Positions 44,406 through 52,798 of a stretch of 64,000 nucleotides of DNA are shown piece after piece. The DNA comes from an uncultured Prevotellaceae bacterium (GTDB lineage: Bacteria > Bacteroidota > Bacteroidia > Bacteroidales > Bacteroidaceae), in contig ONCH01000015.1 of NCBI GenBank assembly GCA_900316265.1, forward strand, positions 1 through 64,000, given 5' to 3'. The position numbers were made by a program, and so were the translations under genes. The stretch's first letter is position 1; each line of letters begins with the position of its first letter. Below the pieces are notes generated by a model. The model was not told where the DNA came from, made no database searches, and saw nothing but the letters and a program-made list of their open reading frames with translations.

Positions 44406-45437
44406 CTATTTCAGTCGGTCTTCAAAGGCGATGAAAGCCTTCTTAACGATGTCGACAGCCTCAGGAAGGGTACACTGCAGTTTACCACCAGAAGCGTTGA
44501 GATGACCGCCACCATTAAAGAAACGGGCAGCAACCTCATTGCAGGGGAAATCGTCTACAGAACGCAGACTAACCCATATCATCTGCTTCTCCGTGTCCTC
44601 ACGTAACGAGATGCTCAACTTCAAACCCTTGATTTGCAACGGCATGTTGACCAAACCTTCCGCATCACCCTTGACAAAATGGAAACGTTTCTGGTCTTCA
44701 CGGTTCAGCGTATAGAAAGCAGCATGGCGTGCCTCGTCAACCACCAGACAATTACAGAGCACATGGCCCACCATACGGAGGCGGTGTTCTGAATAGTTAT
44801 GGTAGACGTTACGATAAATCTTGTCCTTGTCGATACGCTTTGTTAGCAACTGGGAAATGATGTAGTAGATGTCGCAGTCGGTGGAGTTATACGTAAAGCC
44901 ACCCGTATCCGTCATCATACCACAATAGACGGGCACAGCAAAGTGTTTGCCTAACTGGTCGAAGAGTTCTAACTGCCAAACTACACGAAACACCAGTTCA
45001 CAGGTGGACGACGCCTTGGGTTGCGAGACTTTGACGACAGCATCAACGTCAGGATCGAGGTGGTGGTCAATGAGGACTTTCTTCGCGGGCGAACCACTCA
45101 GCGCTACCTCCATCTGGTCGGTACGAGCCAACGTATTAAAGTCCAGACAGATAATCAGGTCTGCCAGTTTCAATACCGTATCAACATAGTCGCGACGCTT
45201 ATCATAGCGCACAATCTTCTCACTATTAGGCAACCACTGCAAATAGTCCGGGTACTGATCAGGCACCACCATCAATGGTTCCTTACCCAACAGGCGCAGT
45301 ACCTCACCCATCGCCAGCACAGCACCCAATGCGTCGCCATCAGCATTCTGATGGCAACACAATACGGGCATGCTGCAACTTTCAAGGAGGGAGCGCAGCG
45401 TGCTGCACTCCCCATCAGTCATAATGTTATCGAGCAT
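44406..45437 (-). CDS. nrnA: DHH-family oligoribonuclease/PAP phosphatase (NrnA type)
   Basis: 343 residues. DHH domain with HQNADGDALGA, LIICLDFNTLAR, the name-giving IDHHLDPD, and a DHHA1 domain ending in NGGGHLNASGG. NrnA-type enzymes degrade nano-RNAs and dephosphorylate pAp. ATG at 45437 (MLDNIMTDGECSTL) is chosen; the frame continues upstream only through the end of the nucleotidyltransferase gene. Last gene of the operon that begins at dsbD, 16 bases after the nucleotidyltransferase. Confidence 0.9.
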   Translation of the reverse strand: MLDNIMTDGECSTLRSLLESCSMPVLCCHQNADGDALGAVLAMGEVLRLLGKEPLMVVPDQYPDYLQWLPNSEKIVRYDKRRDYVDTVLKLADLIICLDFNTLARTDQMEVALSGSPAKKVLIDHHLDPDVDAVVKVSQPKASSTCELVFRVVWQLELFDQLGKHFAVPVYCGMMTDTGGFTYNSTDCDIYYIISQLLTKRIDKDKIYRNVYHNYSEHRLRMVGHVLCNCLVVDEARHAAFYTLNREDQKRFHFVKGDAEGLVNMPLQIKGLKLSISLREDTEKQMIWVSLRSVDDFPCNEVAARFFNGGGHLNASGGKLQCTLPEAVDIVKKAFIAFEDRLK

Positions 45438-45453
45438 TAATTTTAATTCTTGT

Positions 45454-46365
45454 TTAGAACAGTTTGTTGGGATAAACACCCTCGTCAACCAGTTGCTGGA
45501 TGCGTGCTACAGTAGCATCGCGGTCGGCAGCATAGGTTACGCCAAACCACTTGCTCGTGGTGTCGAGCACCTCGCAGGTAGCTGTACCGTCGTTGATGAG
45601 TTTGTTGACCATCAGCGGAATGAAGAACTCAGCCTTCAGGTTCTGCATGTTCTTCGGGTCGCTCAGGAACTCTTTGAAATACTCCTCGCTATACTCGAAG
45701 TAGTCGGGAGTGAAGCCCCACACATTCATAGACACAGGGGTGTTGTCCTCGAGTTTCTGCCATTCGCCCTGCTCGTCCTTAAACTGGATGACGCCGTCCT
45801 TGCGCAGAATCTCCGTACGCTCTACAACATCCGTCAGATGGCGCTTATCGTTGTAGGTGCAGACGCCACGAGCCACGCTACCGTTTTCGCTCAGCGTGTT
45901 GCAGACGCGGAAACCTACCATGGCATACTGGTTCTTGGCACCTTCGGGCAGGTTGCTCAGGAACTTGCCAATCTGCATAAAGCAGTCACGGCCATAGAAG
46001 TCGTCGCAGTTGATGACGCAGAAAGGCTCCTTAATGATATCCTTACCCATCAGCACAGCGTGGTTAGTACCCCAAGGCTTCTCACGACCCTCAGGAACCT
46101 TGAAGCCCTCGGGCAGTGCGTCGAGGGCCTGGAAGCACAGCTCACACTGTACCTTACCCTCATACTTAGAGAGAATCTGGGTGCGGAACTGCTCCTCAAA
46201 ATCCTTGCGGATAACCCATACGATTTTGCCGAATCCTGCCTGGATGGCATCGTAGATACTGTAGTCCATGATGGTCTCGCCGTTGGGGCCCAGACCGTCG
46301 AGCTGCTTCAGACCGCCATAACGGCTGCCCATGCCTGCTGCTAAAAGAAATAATGTTGGTTTCAT
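45454..46365 (-). CDS. Sugar nucleotidyltransferase family protein
   Basis: 303 residues. N-terminal LFLLAAGMGSRYGGLKQLDGLGPNGETIMDYSIYDAIQAGF is the nucleotide-binding G-x-G-x-R...K signature of NTP-transferases, and INCDDFYGRDCF supplies the metal-binding Asp. The protein would join a sugar 1-phosphate to a nucleotide, or act on a related substrate; the exact sugar is not visible. Its ATG overlaps the end of the GH2 gene by four bases, so the two are coupled. Confidence 0.85.
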   Translation of the reverse strand: MKPTLFLLAAGMGSRYGGLKQLDGLGPNGETIMDYSIYDAIQAGFGKIVWVIRKDFEEQFRTQILSKYEGKVQCELCFQALDALPEGFKVPEGREKPWGTNHAVLMGKDIIKEPFCVINCDDFYGRDCFMQIGKFLSNLPEGAKNQYAMVGFRVCNTLSENGSVARGVCTYNDKRHLTDVVERTEILRKDGVIQFKDEQGEWQKLEDNTPVSMNVWGFTPDYFEYSEEYFKEFLSDPKNMQNLKAEFFIPLMVNKLINDGTATCEVLDTTSKWFGVTYAADRDATVARIQQLVDEGVYPNKLF

Positions 46366-48851
46366 AATGTTTTGAGCGTCAGGTTTCCAGCCTGCTTGGC
46401 GCTGCGCACTACTACGACGAGTTGTCCGTGGAACAGCTTCATCGTGGGCTGTTTAAACGACTCCAACGAGGTGGCATCGCCGTTGCAGACGGCCTCAAAG
46501 CTGCCAGCACCTGTTACCTCGAAGTCCAACTGGTCGGCAGCATCTGGTATCAGCGTGCCTTGCTTATCCGTCAGCGATACGGTGACGAAAGCCAAGTCCT
46601 CGCCATCGGCAAGTAAGAAGTCTGAAGGCTGATGGCTGATGGCTGATGGTTGATGCTGTGTCCACACGTTGAGTTTCAGCTGGGCGGGTTTGCCTGCTGT
46701 ACGCATGGTTTTCTCGCCAGCTTTCTGGCCATTGGCATCATATACCACCACCTTCACCTCACCTGGCTCATACTTCACGTTGTTCCAGCGCAGACGGTAG
46801 CGGTCCAGCCGCTCGGCAGGGTTCTTCGTTATCTTGCCCTGGCTCTTGCCGTTGACAAAGAGCTCGGCAGTGGGATAGTCAGTATAGCAGTAGACGGGCG
46901 TCACCTCTCCTACCCTGCTTTTACCCCACGTCCAGTGCGGCAACAGGTGGATGGTGTGCTCCTTCTTATTCCAGTGCGAACGGTATAGGAAGTAGCGATC
47001 CTTAGGCAGTCCTGCCAAGTCGCAGATGCCGAAGTAGCTGCTGCGTGAAGGCCAGTATTCATCATACGGTGACGGCTCGCCCAGATAGTCATAGCCCGTC
47101 CATACAAACTCGCCAATGACCCACTTGTAATCTTCTTGCCAGCACCAGTCATCGTCAGGAAGATTCGACCACGGACAGTAGTCGAGGTCGTAGCCAGAGC
47201 ACTGGCCGTCAGTACCCTCAATAGCCTTGGGGTCGTAGCTGCCGGCATAAGAGAATTTGCCATCGTTGTTGTTAGGCTCTGCAGGGAAGTGATAGACGCC
47301 ACGCGACGATACGGTCGACGTAGTCTCTGAACCCAGCAGGAAGCCCTGTGGCAGACGCTTGATGCCGTCGGCATAGCGGTGCAGACGGTAGTTGAAGCCT
47401 GGCACGTTCATCGACTGCAACAGTCCTCCATTCAGCGCACCGTCCGGATTGTCGACACCCTGTGTGACGGGACGTGTGGGGTCGAGCGTATTGCAGAGTG
47501 CCTGCAGACGGATGGCCCACAAGCGTCCCTCCTCGCTCCACTGCTCAGGAATCTCGTTGCCGATGGACCACATCACGATGGCAGGGTGGTTGCGGTTGGC
47601 CTTCACAAGGTTGGTGATGTCCTTCTCGCCCCACTCGCGGAAGAAGCGGGCATAGCCATTCTTGCACTTAGGATAAACCCACATGTCGAACGACTCTGCC
47701 ATGACCATCATGCCTAAGGAGTCGCAGATATCCATCTGCATCTGACTCGGCATATTGTGACTGGTACGGATGGCATCGCAACCCATCGCTTTCATCATCT
47801 TGATCTGGCGAATCAGGGCTGCTTTGTTGACAGCAGCGCCCAAGGGACCGAGGTCGTGGTGCAGACAGACACCCTTAATCTTGCGTGACACACCATTCAG
47901 TTCAAAGCCTTTCTCTTTCGACACACGGACAGTGCGGATGCCTACTGTAAAGGTCTTCTGGTCAATGACCTTGCCGAAGTCATCATAGATCTTACGGTCT
48001 TTGTTGGGCTTGCCGTCAAAGAGCGTCACATGCAGCTTATATAAATAAGGTGTCTCAGGGGTCCACAGTTTAAACTGACGACTCATAAAGGCGCCGATGG
48101 CCTTGTTGCCCGTTAATGGTAGTGCACTACTGGTTATCTGCTCGCCGTCAGGACCAACGAGTCTCATCGAGACGATAGGCTTGCCCTTAGGATTGATGAC
48201 GGGCACCTCGACAGTAAATCTGCTGAGACTCTTGCCGTTGACCTCTTTCCAGTTCAGTATCGTCGTGGTGGTCAGACCCCAGTCGTCGATGCGGGTTTCC
48301 TCAGGCGTGAGAATGAGCGTTACAGGGCGATAGATACCTGCACCAGGATACCAGCGCGAACTTTCTTCCTTATTCTGCAAGTCCACCTCCAAAAGGTTGT
48401 CGCCAGGCTTCACAAACGGGGTGACATCCACGCGGAAGGTGTTATAACCATAAGCCCAGTAGCCTGCCTTCTGGCCATTGACAAAGACCGTAGGCTCCGA
48501 CATCGCACCATCAAACAGCAGTTCAGCATGTCCATTGAAACCTTCTGGAATGGTCAGCGTGCGTTTGTAGTGCCCCTCGCCAATCCAAGGCAGAGCACCC
48601 GAGCGTCCACTCTTCTCCGTAGGTTCCGTCTCACCGTTCTGGGTGATGGCCACCTTCTGCAGGTCCCACTTCTTGTCGAATGGTCCTGCGATGGCCCAGT
48701 CGTGCGGAATACGAACATTCTCCCACGATTGTTTGTCGCGCGAGAACTGCCAACCGTCACTGAGCAGCTGTTCTTGTCGCTGCTGTGCCGAGGCTATCAG
48801 ACCAACAGCCAACAGCCAACAGCTAATCGCCAAAAATCTTTTTATCAGCAT
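46362..48851 (-). CDS. GH2 family beta-galactosidase-like glycoside hydrolase
   Basis: 829 residues. Signal peptide to IASAQ, sugar-binding jelly roll (about 25-190), Ig-like domain, TIM barrel with acid/base Glu in WSIGNEIPEQW (about 432) and nucleophile Glu in IGEFVWTGYDYLGEP (about 580), and a DUF4982-type C-terminal domain (HWTWGKSRVGEVTPVYCYTDYPTAELFVNGKSQGK). Likely a beta-galactosidase of the DUF4982-containing clade; beta-glucuronidase or mannosidase activity is less likely. Two 7-bp repeat arrays lie inside the gene, one in the signal peptide and one encoding HQPSAISHQPSDF in a C-terminal linker. Follows dsbD by 19 bases. Confidence 0.92.
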   Translation of the reverse strand: MLIKRFLAISCWLLAVGLIASAQQRQEQLLSDGWQFSRDKQSWENVRIPHDWAIAGPFDKKWDLQKVAITQNGETEPTEKSGRSGALPWIGEGHYKRTLTIPEGFNGHAELLFDGAMSEPTVFVNGQKAGYWAYGYNTFRVDVTPFVKPGDNLLEVDLQNKEESSRWYPGAGIYRPVTLILTPEETRIDDWGLTTTTILNWKEVNGKSLSRFTVEVPVINPKGKPIVSMRLVGPDGEQITSSALPLTGNKAIGAFMSRQFKLWTPETPYLYKLHVTLFDGKPNKDRKIYDDFGKVIDQKTFTVGIRTVRVSKEKGFELNGVSRKIKGVCLHHDLGPLGAAVNKAALIRQIKMMKAMGCDAIRTSHNMPSQMQMDICDSLGMMVMAESFDMWVYPKCKNGYARFFREWGEKDITNLVKANRNHPAIVMWSIGNEIPEQWSEEGRLWAIRLQALCNTLDPTRPVTQGVDNPDGALNGGLLQSMNVPGFNYRLHRYADGIKRLPQGFLLGSETTSTVSSRGVYHFPAEPNNNDGKFSYAGSYDPKAIEGTDGQCSGYDLDYCPWSNLPDDDWCWQEDYKWVIGEFVWTGYDYLGEPSPYDEYWPSRSSYFGICDLAGLPKDRYFLYRSHWNKKEHTIHLLPHWTWGKSRVGEVTPVYCYTDYPTAELFVNGKSQGKITKNPAERLDRYRLRWNNVKYEPGEVKVVVYDANGQKAGEKTMRTAGKPAQLKLNVWTQHQPSAISHQPSDFLLADGEDLAFVTVSLTDKQGTLIPDAADQLDFEVTGAGSFEAVCNGDATSLESFKQPTMKLFHGQLVVVVRSAKQAGNLTLKTL
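46624..46658. repeat. Five 7-bp repeat units inside the GH2 gene
   Basis: GATGGCT-type units at an exact 7-base step, two of them identical. They encode the repetitive HQPSAISHQPSD linker before the last domain. Confidence 0.75.
48800..48834. repeat. 7-bp repeats in the GH2 signal peptide
   Basis: Three identical CCAACAG units followed by two variants at the same step, encoding part of FLAISCWLLAVG in the signal peptide. Confidence 0.7.
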
Positions 48852-48870
48852 ATCATTAGTAGTAGTTTGG

Positions 48871-50865
48871 TTATTGTTTCAGGAATTTCACAAAGGCTGC
48901 CACATCCTCGTCATAGCCACGACCTGGCGCCAGCTGTTTACCCTCGCTGTCGAGGATAACGTAGTAAGGCTGGGCATTGGTACCGAAACGGCTGCGCTGC
49001 AACTCGCTCCACTTGGCACCGATGGTGCGCAGCGTACGGGTGCCGCCCTGTCCGTCGGCCACCTCTACAGGTTCTGGCAACGGAGTCTTGTCGTCGACAT
49101 ACAGCGACACGAGCACGTAGTCATTCATCAGCATATCTGCCACCTGCGGGTCAGTCCATACGGCAGCCTCCATCTTACGACAGTTCACGCAGCCAAAACC
49201 CGTAAAGTCTACGAGTATGGGCTTGCCCTCTCGGCGGGCAGCAGCCAGTGCCTCGTCATAGTCGCGGAAGCGGGCTTCGACCACCTTACTGTTCAGGTTG
49301 AAGTCCTGGGTATACATAGGGGGAGCGAAGGCACTGACGGCCTTACAGGGAGCCCCCCACAAGCCTGGAATCATATAGACGGCAAAGGCCAGCGACACCA
49401 GTCCGCCCATGATGCAGACGACGGGCATGGGCTTGTTCAGTTCACCACCTATCTCGTCGGTCTGGAACTTCAGCCAGCCACAGAGGTAGGCACCCAGCAG
49501 ACCGAAGATGACAATCCACAGCGAGAGGAACACCTCGCGGTCCAGGATATGCCAACCATAGGCGAGGTCGGCAACGCTCAGGAATTTCAGTGCGAAGGCC
49601 AACTCGATGAATCCCAGCACCACCTTCAGCGTGTTCATCCACGAGCCCGACTTCGGCGCCTGTTGCAACCACGAGGGGAACAGGGCGAAGAGCGTAAAGG
49701 GCAGTGCCAGTGCGACGGCAAAGCCCAGCATGCCCAAGGCAGGTGCCAGCCAGTTGCCTGTGGTGGCTGTCTCCACCAACAGCAGTCCGATGATGGGTGC
49801 TGTACAAGAGAACGACACCAACACCAGCGTGAAGGCCATCAGGAAGATGCTGATATAGCCGCTGGTCGATGTGGCCTTATCGTCGACGGCATCAGCCCAG
49901 CGACTGGGCAGCTTGATTTCGAACCATCCGAAGAACGACAGGGCGAAGACCACGAGCAATATAAAGAGGAACACGTTGAATACGGCATTGGTCGACATAG
50001 CGTTCAGCGTGTCTGAACCGAAGAGCAGGGTAACCATCAGTCCCAGTGCCAGGTATATCACGACGATGCTCAGTCCGTAGGTCAGCGCGTCGCGCAGTCC
50101 TTTCTTCCGGTCTGTCTTGGCACGCTTCAGGAAGAAGCTCACTGTCATGGGAATGATGGGCCAGATGCAGGGCATCAACACGGCCAGCAGACCACCGACG
50201 AATCCCATCAGCAAGATGTAGAGCAACGAGTGGTCGGTGACCTTCTCTTCCACCATCGGCATCGCCACGGGTTTCTGCACTTCGGCAGTTACCGTTGAGT
50301 CTGTACCGGCAGGTATTTCTATCACTGCGACGGTATCTGCAGGTTTCTCAGGTTCTGGTGCAACAGGGACTACCTTCTCTTCTTTTATTTCTTTCTTATC
50401 TTCCTTCAACTCCTTGCAGACACCTTCTGTCTTGAATGCTACCTCCGTAGGTGGCAGACACATCTCGTCGTTGCACGCGCCATACTCCAAATAGCAGTCG
50501 ATGACGTATTTCGATTGGGTGAAACGGACACGCTGTACGAACTGTCCCTTCTTCTCAAAGAAGCGCAGTTCCATGCCGAACATCTTGTCGTACTGCTTCG
50601 TCACCTGACCGCGGGGCTGTAGCTTGCCAACGGTCTCCACACCCTCCATCTTCACCACGTTAAATGTTGCGGAGATGGGACCGTCACTACCCATATCGGT
50701 GGAATAGACATGCCATCCGTCGTCAATGGTTGCACTAAAAATGATTTCAGCCTCGCCACCTTTCAACGTTTTCAACTGTGACGAGAAGTGTACGGGATTG
50801 ACCATCTGACCTTCAGCAGCCAGCGTCAACAGTCCCACAAAGAGTATCAGTACAAGTCGTTTCAT
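48871..50865 (-). CDS. dsbD: DsbD-type thiol:disulfide interchange protein
   Basis: 664 residues. Signal peptide (to AAEGQ), N-terminal beta domain with the reactive pair in YGACNDEMCLPP, a charged/proline spacer (about 170-220), eight membrane helices with the Cys-Pro motif VLMPCIWPIIPM and a later FSCTAPIIG, and a C-terminal thioredoxin domain with CVNC in DFTGFGCVNCRKMEAAVW. DsbD passes electrons from cytoplasmic thioredoxin to periplasmic thiol proteins. The frame extends to a TTG at 50892 inside the promoter, so ATG at 50865 is used. First gene of the operon dsbD-GH2-nucleotidyltransferase-nrnA, with two tandem promoters. Confidence 0.94.
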   Translation of the reverse strand: MKRLVLILFVGLLTLAAEGQMVNPVHFSSQLKTLKGGEAEIIFSATIDDGWHVYSTDMGSDGPISATFNVVKMEGVETVGKLQPRGQVTKQYDKMFGMELRFFEKKGQFVQRVRFTQSKYVIDCYLEYGACNDEMCLPPTEVAFKTEGVCKELKEDKKEIKEEKVVPVAPEPEKPADTVAVIEIPAGTDSTVTAEVQKPVAMPMVEEKVTDHSLLYILLMGFVGGLLAVLMPCIWPIIPMTVSFFLKRAKTDRKKGLRDALTYGLSIVVIYLALGLMVTLLFGSDTLNAMSTNAVFNVFLFILLVVFALSFFGWFEIKLPSRWADAVDDKATSTSGYISIFLMAFTLVLVSFSCTAPIIGLLLVETATTGNWLAPALGMLGFAVALALPFTLFALFPSWLQQAPKSGSWMNTLKVVLGFIELAFALKFLSVADLAYGWHILDREVFLSLWIVIFGLLGAYLCGWLKFQTDEIGGELNKPMPVVCIMGGLVSLAFAVYMIPGLWGAPCKAVSAFAPPMYTQDFNLNSKVVEARFRDYDEALAAARREGKPILVDFTGFGCVNCRKMEAAVWTDPQVADMLMNDYVLVSLYVDDKTPLPEPVEVADGQGGTRTLRTIGAKWSELQRSRFGTNAQPYYVILDSEGKQLAPGRGYDEDVAAFVKFLKQ

Positions 50866-50889
50866 TCTATCGTTTTTGCTTTTCTGATG

Positions 50890-50921
50890 CAAAGGTACAA
50901 ATAAGTGAGCGAAATACCAAA
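50890..50921 (-). promoter_or_regulatory. Proximal dsbD promoter
   Basis: Minus-strand TTTG (plus 50918-50921), 20 bp, TACCTTTG (plus 50890-50897), 24 bases before ATG. The 21 bp at 50890-50910 are identical to 50963-50983. Confidence 0.8.
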
Positions 50922-50962
50922 TTTATTTGAGTATTTCCGAGCGAGAGTAGTTTCGACGAAGT

Positions 50963-50993
50963 CAAAGGTACAAATAAGTGAGCAGAATACAAA
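50963..50993 (-). promoter_or_regulatory. Distal dsbD promoter, copy of the proximal one
   Basis: Minus-strand TTTG (plus 50990-50993), 19 bp, TACCTTTG (plus 50963-50970). It repeats the proximal -7 region exactly, 73 bp upstream. Confidence 0.7.
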
Positions 50994-51011
50994 AGGAAAA
51001 GGCTTTTTTCT

Positions 51012-51042
51012 TTTGCAGTATCGAACGAAATGCTTACCTTTG
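51012..51042 (+). promoter_or_regulatory. Promoter of tonB
   Basis: TTTG (51012-51015), 19 bp, TACCTTTG (51035-51042); the ATG follows after eight bases, so the mRNA leader is only a few bases or absent. Confidence 0.8.
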
Positions 51043-51050
51043 CACTCGAT

Positions 51051-51752
51051 ATGGAAATCAAGAAGACACCACAGGCCGATATGGAACAGCGCAGAGCCAC
51101 GGGATTTCTCCTGGGACTCATCTTTGTGTTGGCCGTATGTTATGTGGCGCTGGAGTGGAACTCTACTGAATCAGCAGGCGACGGCATCGACCCCATCGAC
51201 CTCACCGACCTGATGCACGAGACGGAACTGGTTCCCATGTCGAACGAAGAGTTTATTACCCAACTCGAAGAGAAGCAACTCTCAGAGAAAGGTGAGCAAC
51301 TGAACATCGTGGACGACGATGTGGAGGTAGAGAACAATGAGGAGGAGATTGCCAACGACGACGAGCAACTACTGAAGGAGTTGGAACAGGAGCAGGACGA
51401 TAAGGCACTGGCACCGTTGGAGGTTGACCCGCAGAACCCGCTGAACTTCCACGTGGTAGAGGACCTGCCGCAATATCCTGGTGGTGCCGTGGAGTTTCTG
51501 AAGTGGCTCACCAAGACGCTGCGCTACCCCACCGTGGCCAAGGACAACCGGACACAGGGCAAGGTGGTGGCGGTATTCTACGTAGAGAAAGACGGCAGCA
51601 TCACGGGCATCAAGATTACCCAGTCGCTGTCGGCAGAGTGCGACCGCGAGGCGCTGCGCGTACTTCGCATGATGCCTAAATGGCAGCCAGGCATCTACCA
51701 CGACGAGCCCTGCCGTACCAAGGTGTGCATCCCCATCGTGTTCAAGTTGTGA
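51051..51752 (+). CDS. tonB: TonB-type energy transducer
   Basis: 233 residues. One N-terminal membrane helix (GFLLGLIFVLAVCYVALEW), a long acidic Glu/Asp-rich linker (about 60-125) instead of the usual proline-rich one, and a C-terminal TonB domain: QYPGGAVEFLKWLTKTLRYPTVAKDN, GKVVAVFYVEKDGSITGIKI, and the DREALRVLRMMPKWQPG motif. It would link the proton gradient to TonB-dependent outer-membrane transporters. ATG at 51051 is chosen because an earlier in-frame ATG (51030) lies inside the promoter. Confidence 0.92.
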   Translation: MEIKKTPQADMEQRRATGFLLGLIFVLAVCYVALEWNSTESAGDGIDPIDLTDLMHETELVPMSNEEFITQLEEKQLSEKGEQLNIVDDDVEVENNEEEIANDDEQLLKELEQEQDDKALAPLEVDPQNPLNFHVVEDLPQYPGGAVEFLKWLTKTLRYPTVAKDNRTQGKVVAVFYVEKDGSITGIKITQSLSAECDREALRVLRMMPKWQPGIYHDEPCRTKVCIPIVFKL

Positions 51753-51776
51753 GACAAATAAAAAAAGACAAGAGAT

Positions 51777-52765
51777 ATGCTGAATTCAAGTGAAATCCTG
51801 AAGCTGGTCAACGACTTCCTGGCCCAGCTGCCCTACGAGAGAAAACCCAAGTCGCTGTACGAACCCCGCTGTACGAACCCGTAGAGTATGTGTTGTCTAT
51901 TGGCGGAAAGCGCATCCGCCCCGTCTTGACGCTCATGGGGTATAACCTGTGGAAAGAGGACCCAGAGCGCATCCTGATGCCTGCCGTCGGACTGGAGACC
52001 TACCACAACTACACGCTGCTGCACGACGACCTGATGGACAATGCCGACATGCGACGCGGACACGAGACGGTACACCGCCGCTGGGATGCCAACAAGGCCA
52101 TCCTATCGGGCGACTCCATGCTGGTGCTGGCCTATCAGCGCATGCAGCAGGTGCCTGCCGAGAAGTTGCCTGCCGTGCTGAATCTCTTCACAGAGACAGC
52201 GCTGGAGATTGGTGAAGGCCAGGAGTACGACATGACCTTCGAGACGCGCAACGACGTGACGGAGAACGAGTATATCGAGATGATCCGACTGAAGACCAGC
52301 GTACTGCTGGCCTGTGCGCTGAAGACGGGTGCCCTGCTGGCCGATGCGCCCCAAGAGGATGCCGACCGCCTGTATCGTGTTGGCGAACAGGTGGGACTGG
52401 CCTTCCAGTTGCAGGACGACCTGCTCGACGTCTATGGCGACCCGAAGGTCTTCGGCAAAGCCATTGGCGGTGACATCACGTCGAACAAGAAGACCTACAT
52501 GCTCATCAATGCCTACAACCGTGCCAACGACGAGCAGCGCAAGGAACTGGAGCACTGGATTGGTGCCAAGGAGTTTAACCGCCAGGAGAAGGTGGCTGCC
52601 GTAACCCGCCTGTACGATGCGATTGGCATTCGCCAACTCTGTGAGGACAAGATCAACTATTATTTCCAGCAGGCCAGCCAGACGCTCTCTGAGGTCAACG
52701 TGCCCGAAGAGCGCAAAGCCCACCTGCGCCAGTATATGGACGAATTGTTACACCGCAACAAGTAA
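51777..52765 (+). pseudogene. Polyprenyl diphosphate synthase, frameshifted by a 14-bp tandem duplication
   Basis: A trans-isoprenyl diphosphate synthase (farnesyl/geranylgeranyl type) that joins isopentenyl diphosphate units, needed for quinone or cell-wall lipid carriers. The first Asp-rich motif is LLHDDLMDNADMRRG and the second LQDDLLDVYGD. The N-terminal frame (51777-51884) starts MLNSSEILKLVNDFLAQLPYE, reaches SLYEP and then stops. The rest continues two frames over as VEYVLSIGGKRIRP. The cause is visible: CGCTGTACGAACCC occurs twice in tandem (51853-51880). Removing one copy restores one frame of 324 residues, the usual length. This may be a real mutation, a reversible slippage event, or a sequencing/assembly error. 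A GTG at 51890 could permit restart without the first about 32 residues. Confidence 0.88.
51853..51880. repeat. Exact 14-bp tandem duplication
   Basis: CGCTGTACGAACCC twice in a row. The length is not a multiple of three and breaks the polyprenyl synthase frame. Confidence 0.95.
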
Positions 52766-52798
52766 GCTAAAAGCTAACTGCCAAATGCCAATAGCCAC
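52764..52798. repeat. Five 7-bp repeat units carrying a stop and a start codon
   Basis: AAGCTAA twice followed by three degenerate units at the same 7-base step. The synthase stop lies in the first unit and the tatD ATG opens the fourth. Confidence 0.75.

Noticed and set aside
48643-50016. 457-codon plus-strand frame across GH2 and dsbD
   Set aside because: Spans two real minus-strand genes and is histidine/glutamine-rich, typical of a reverse shadow.
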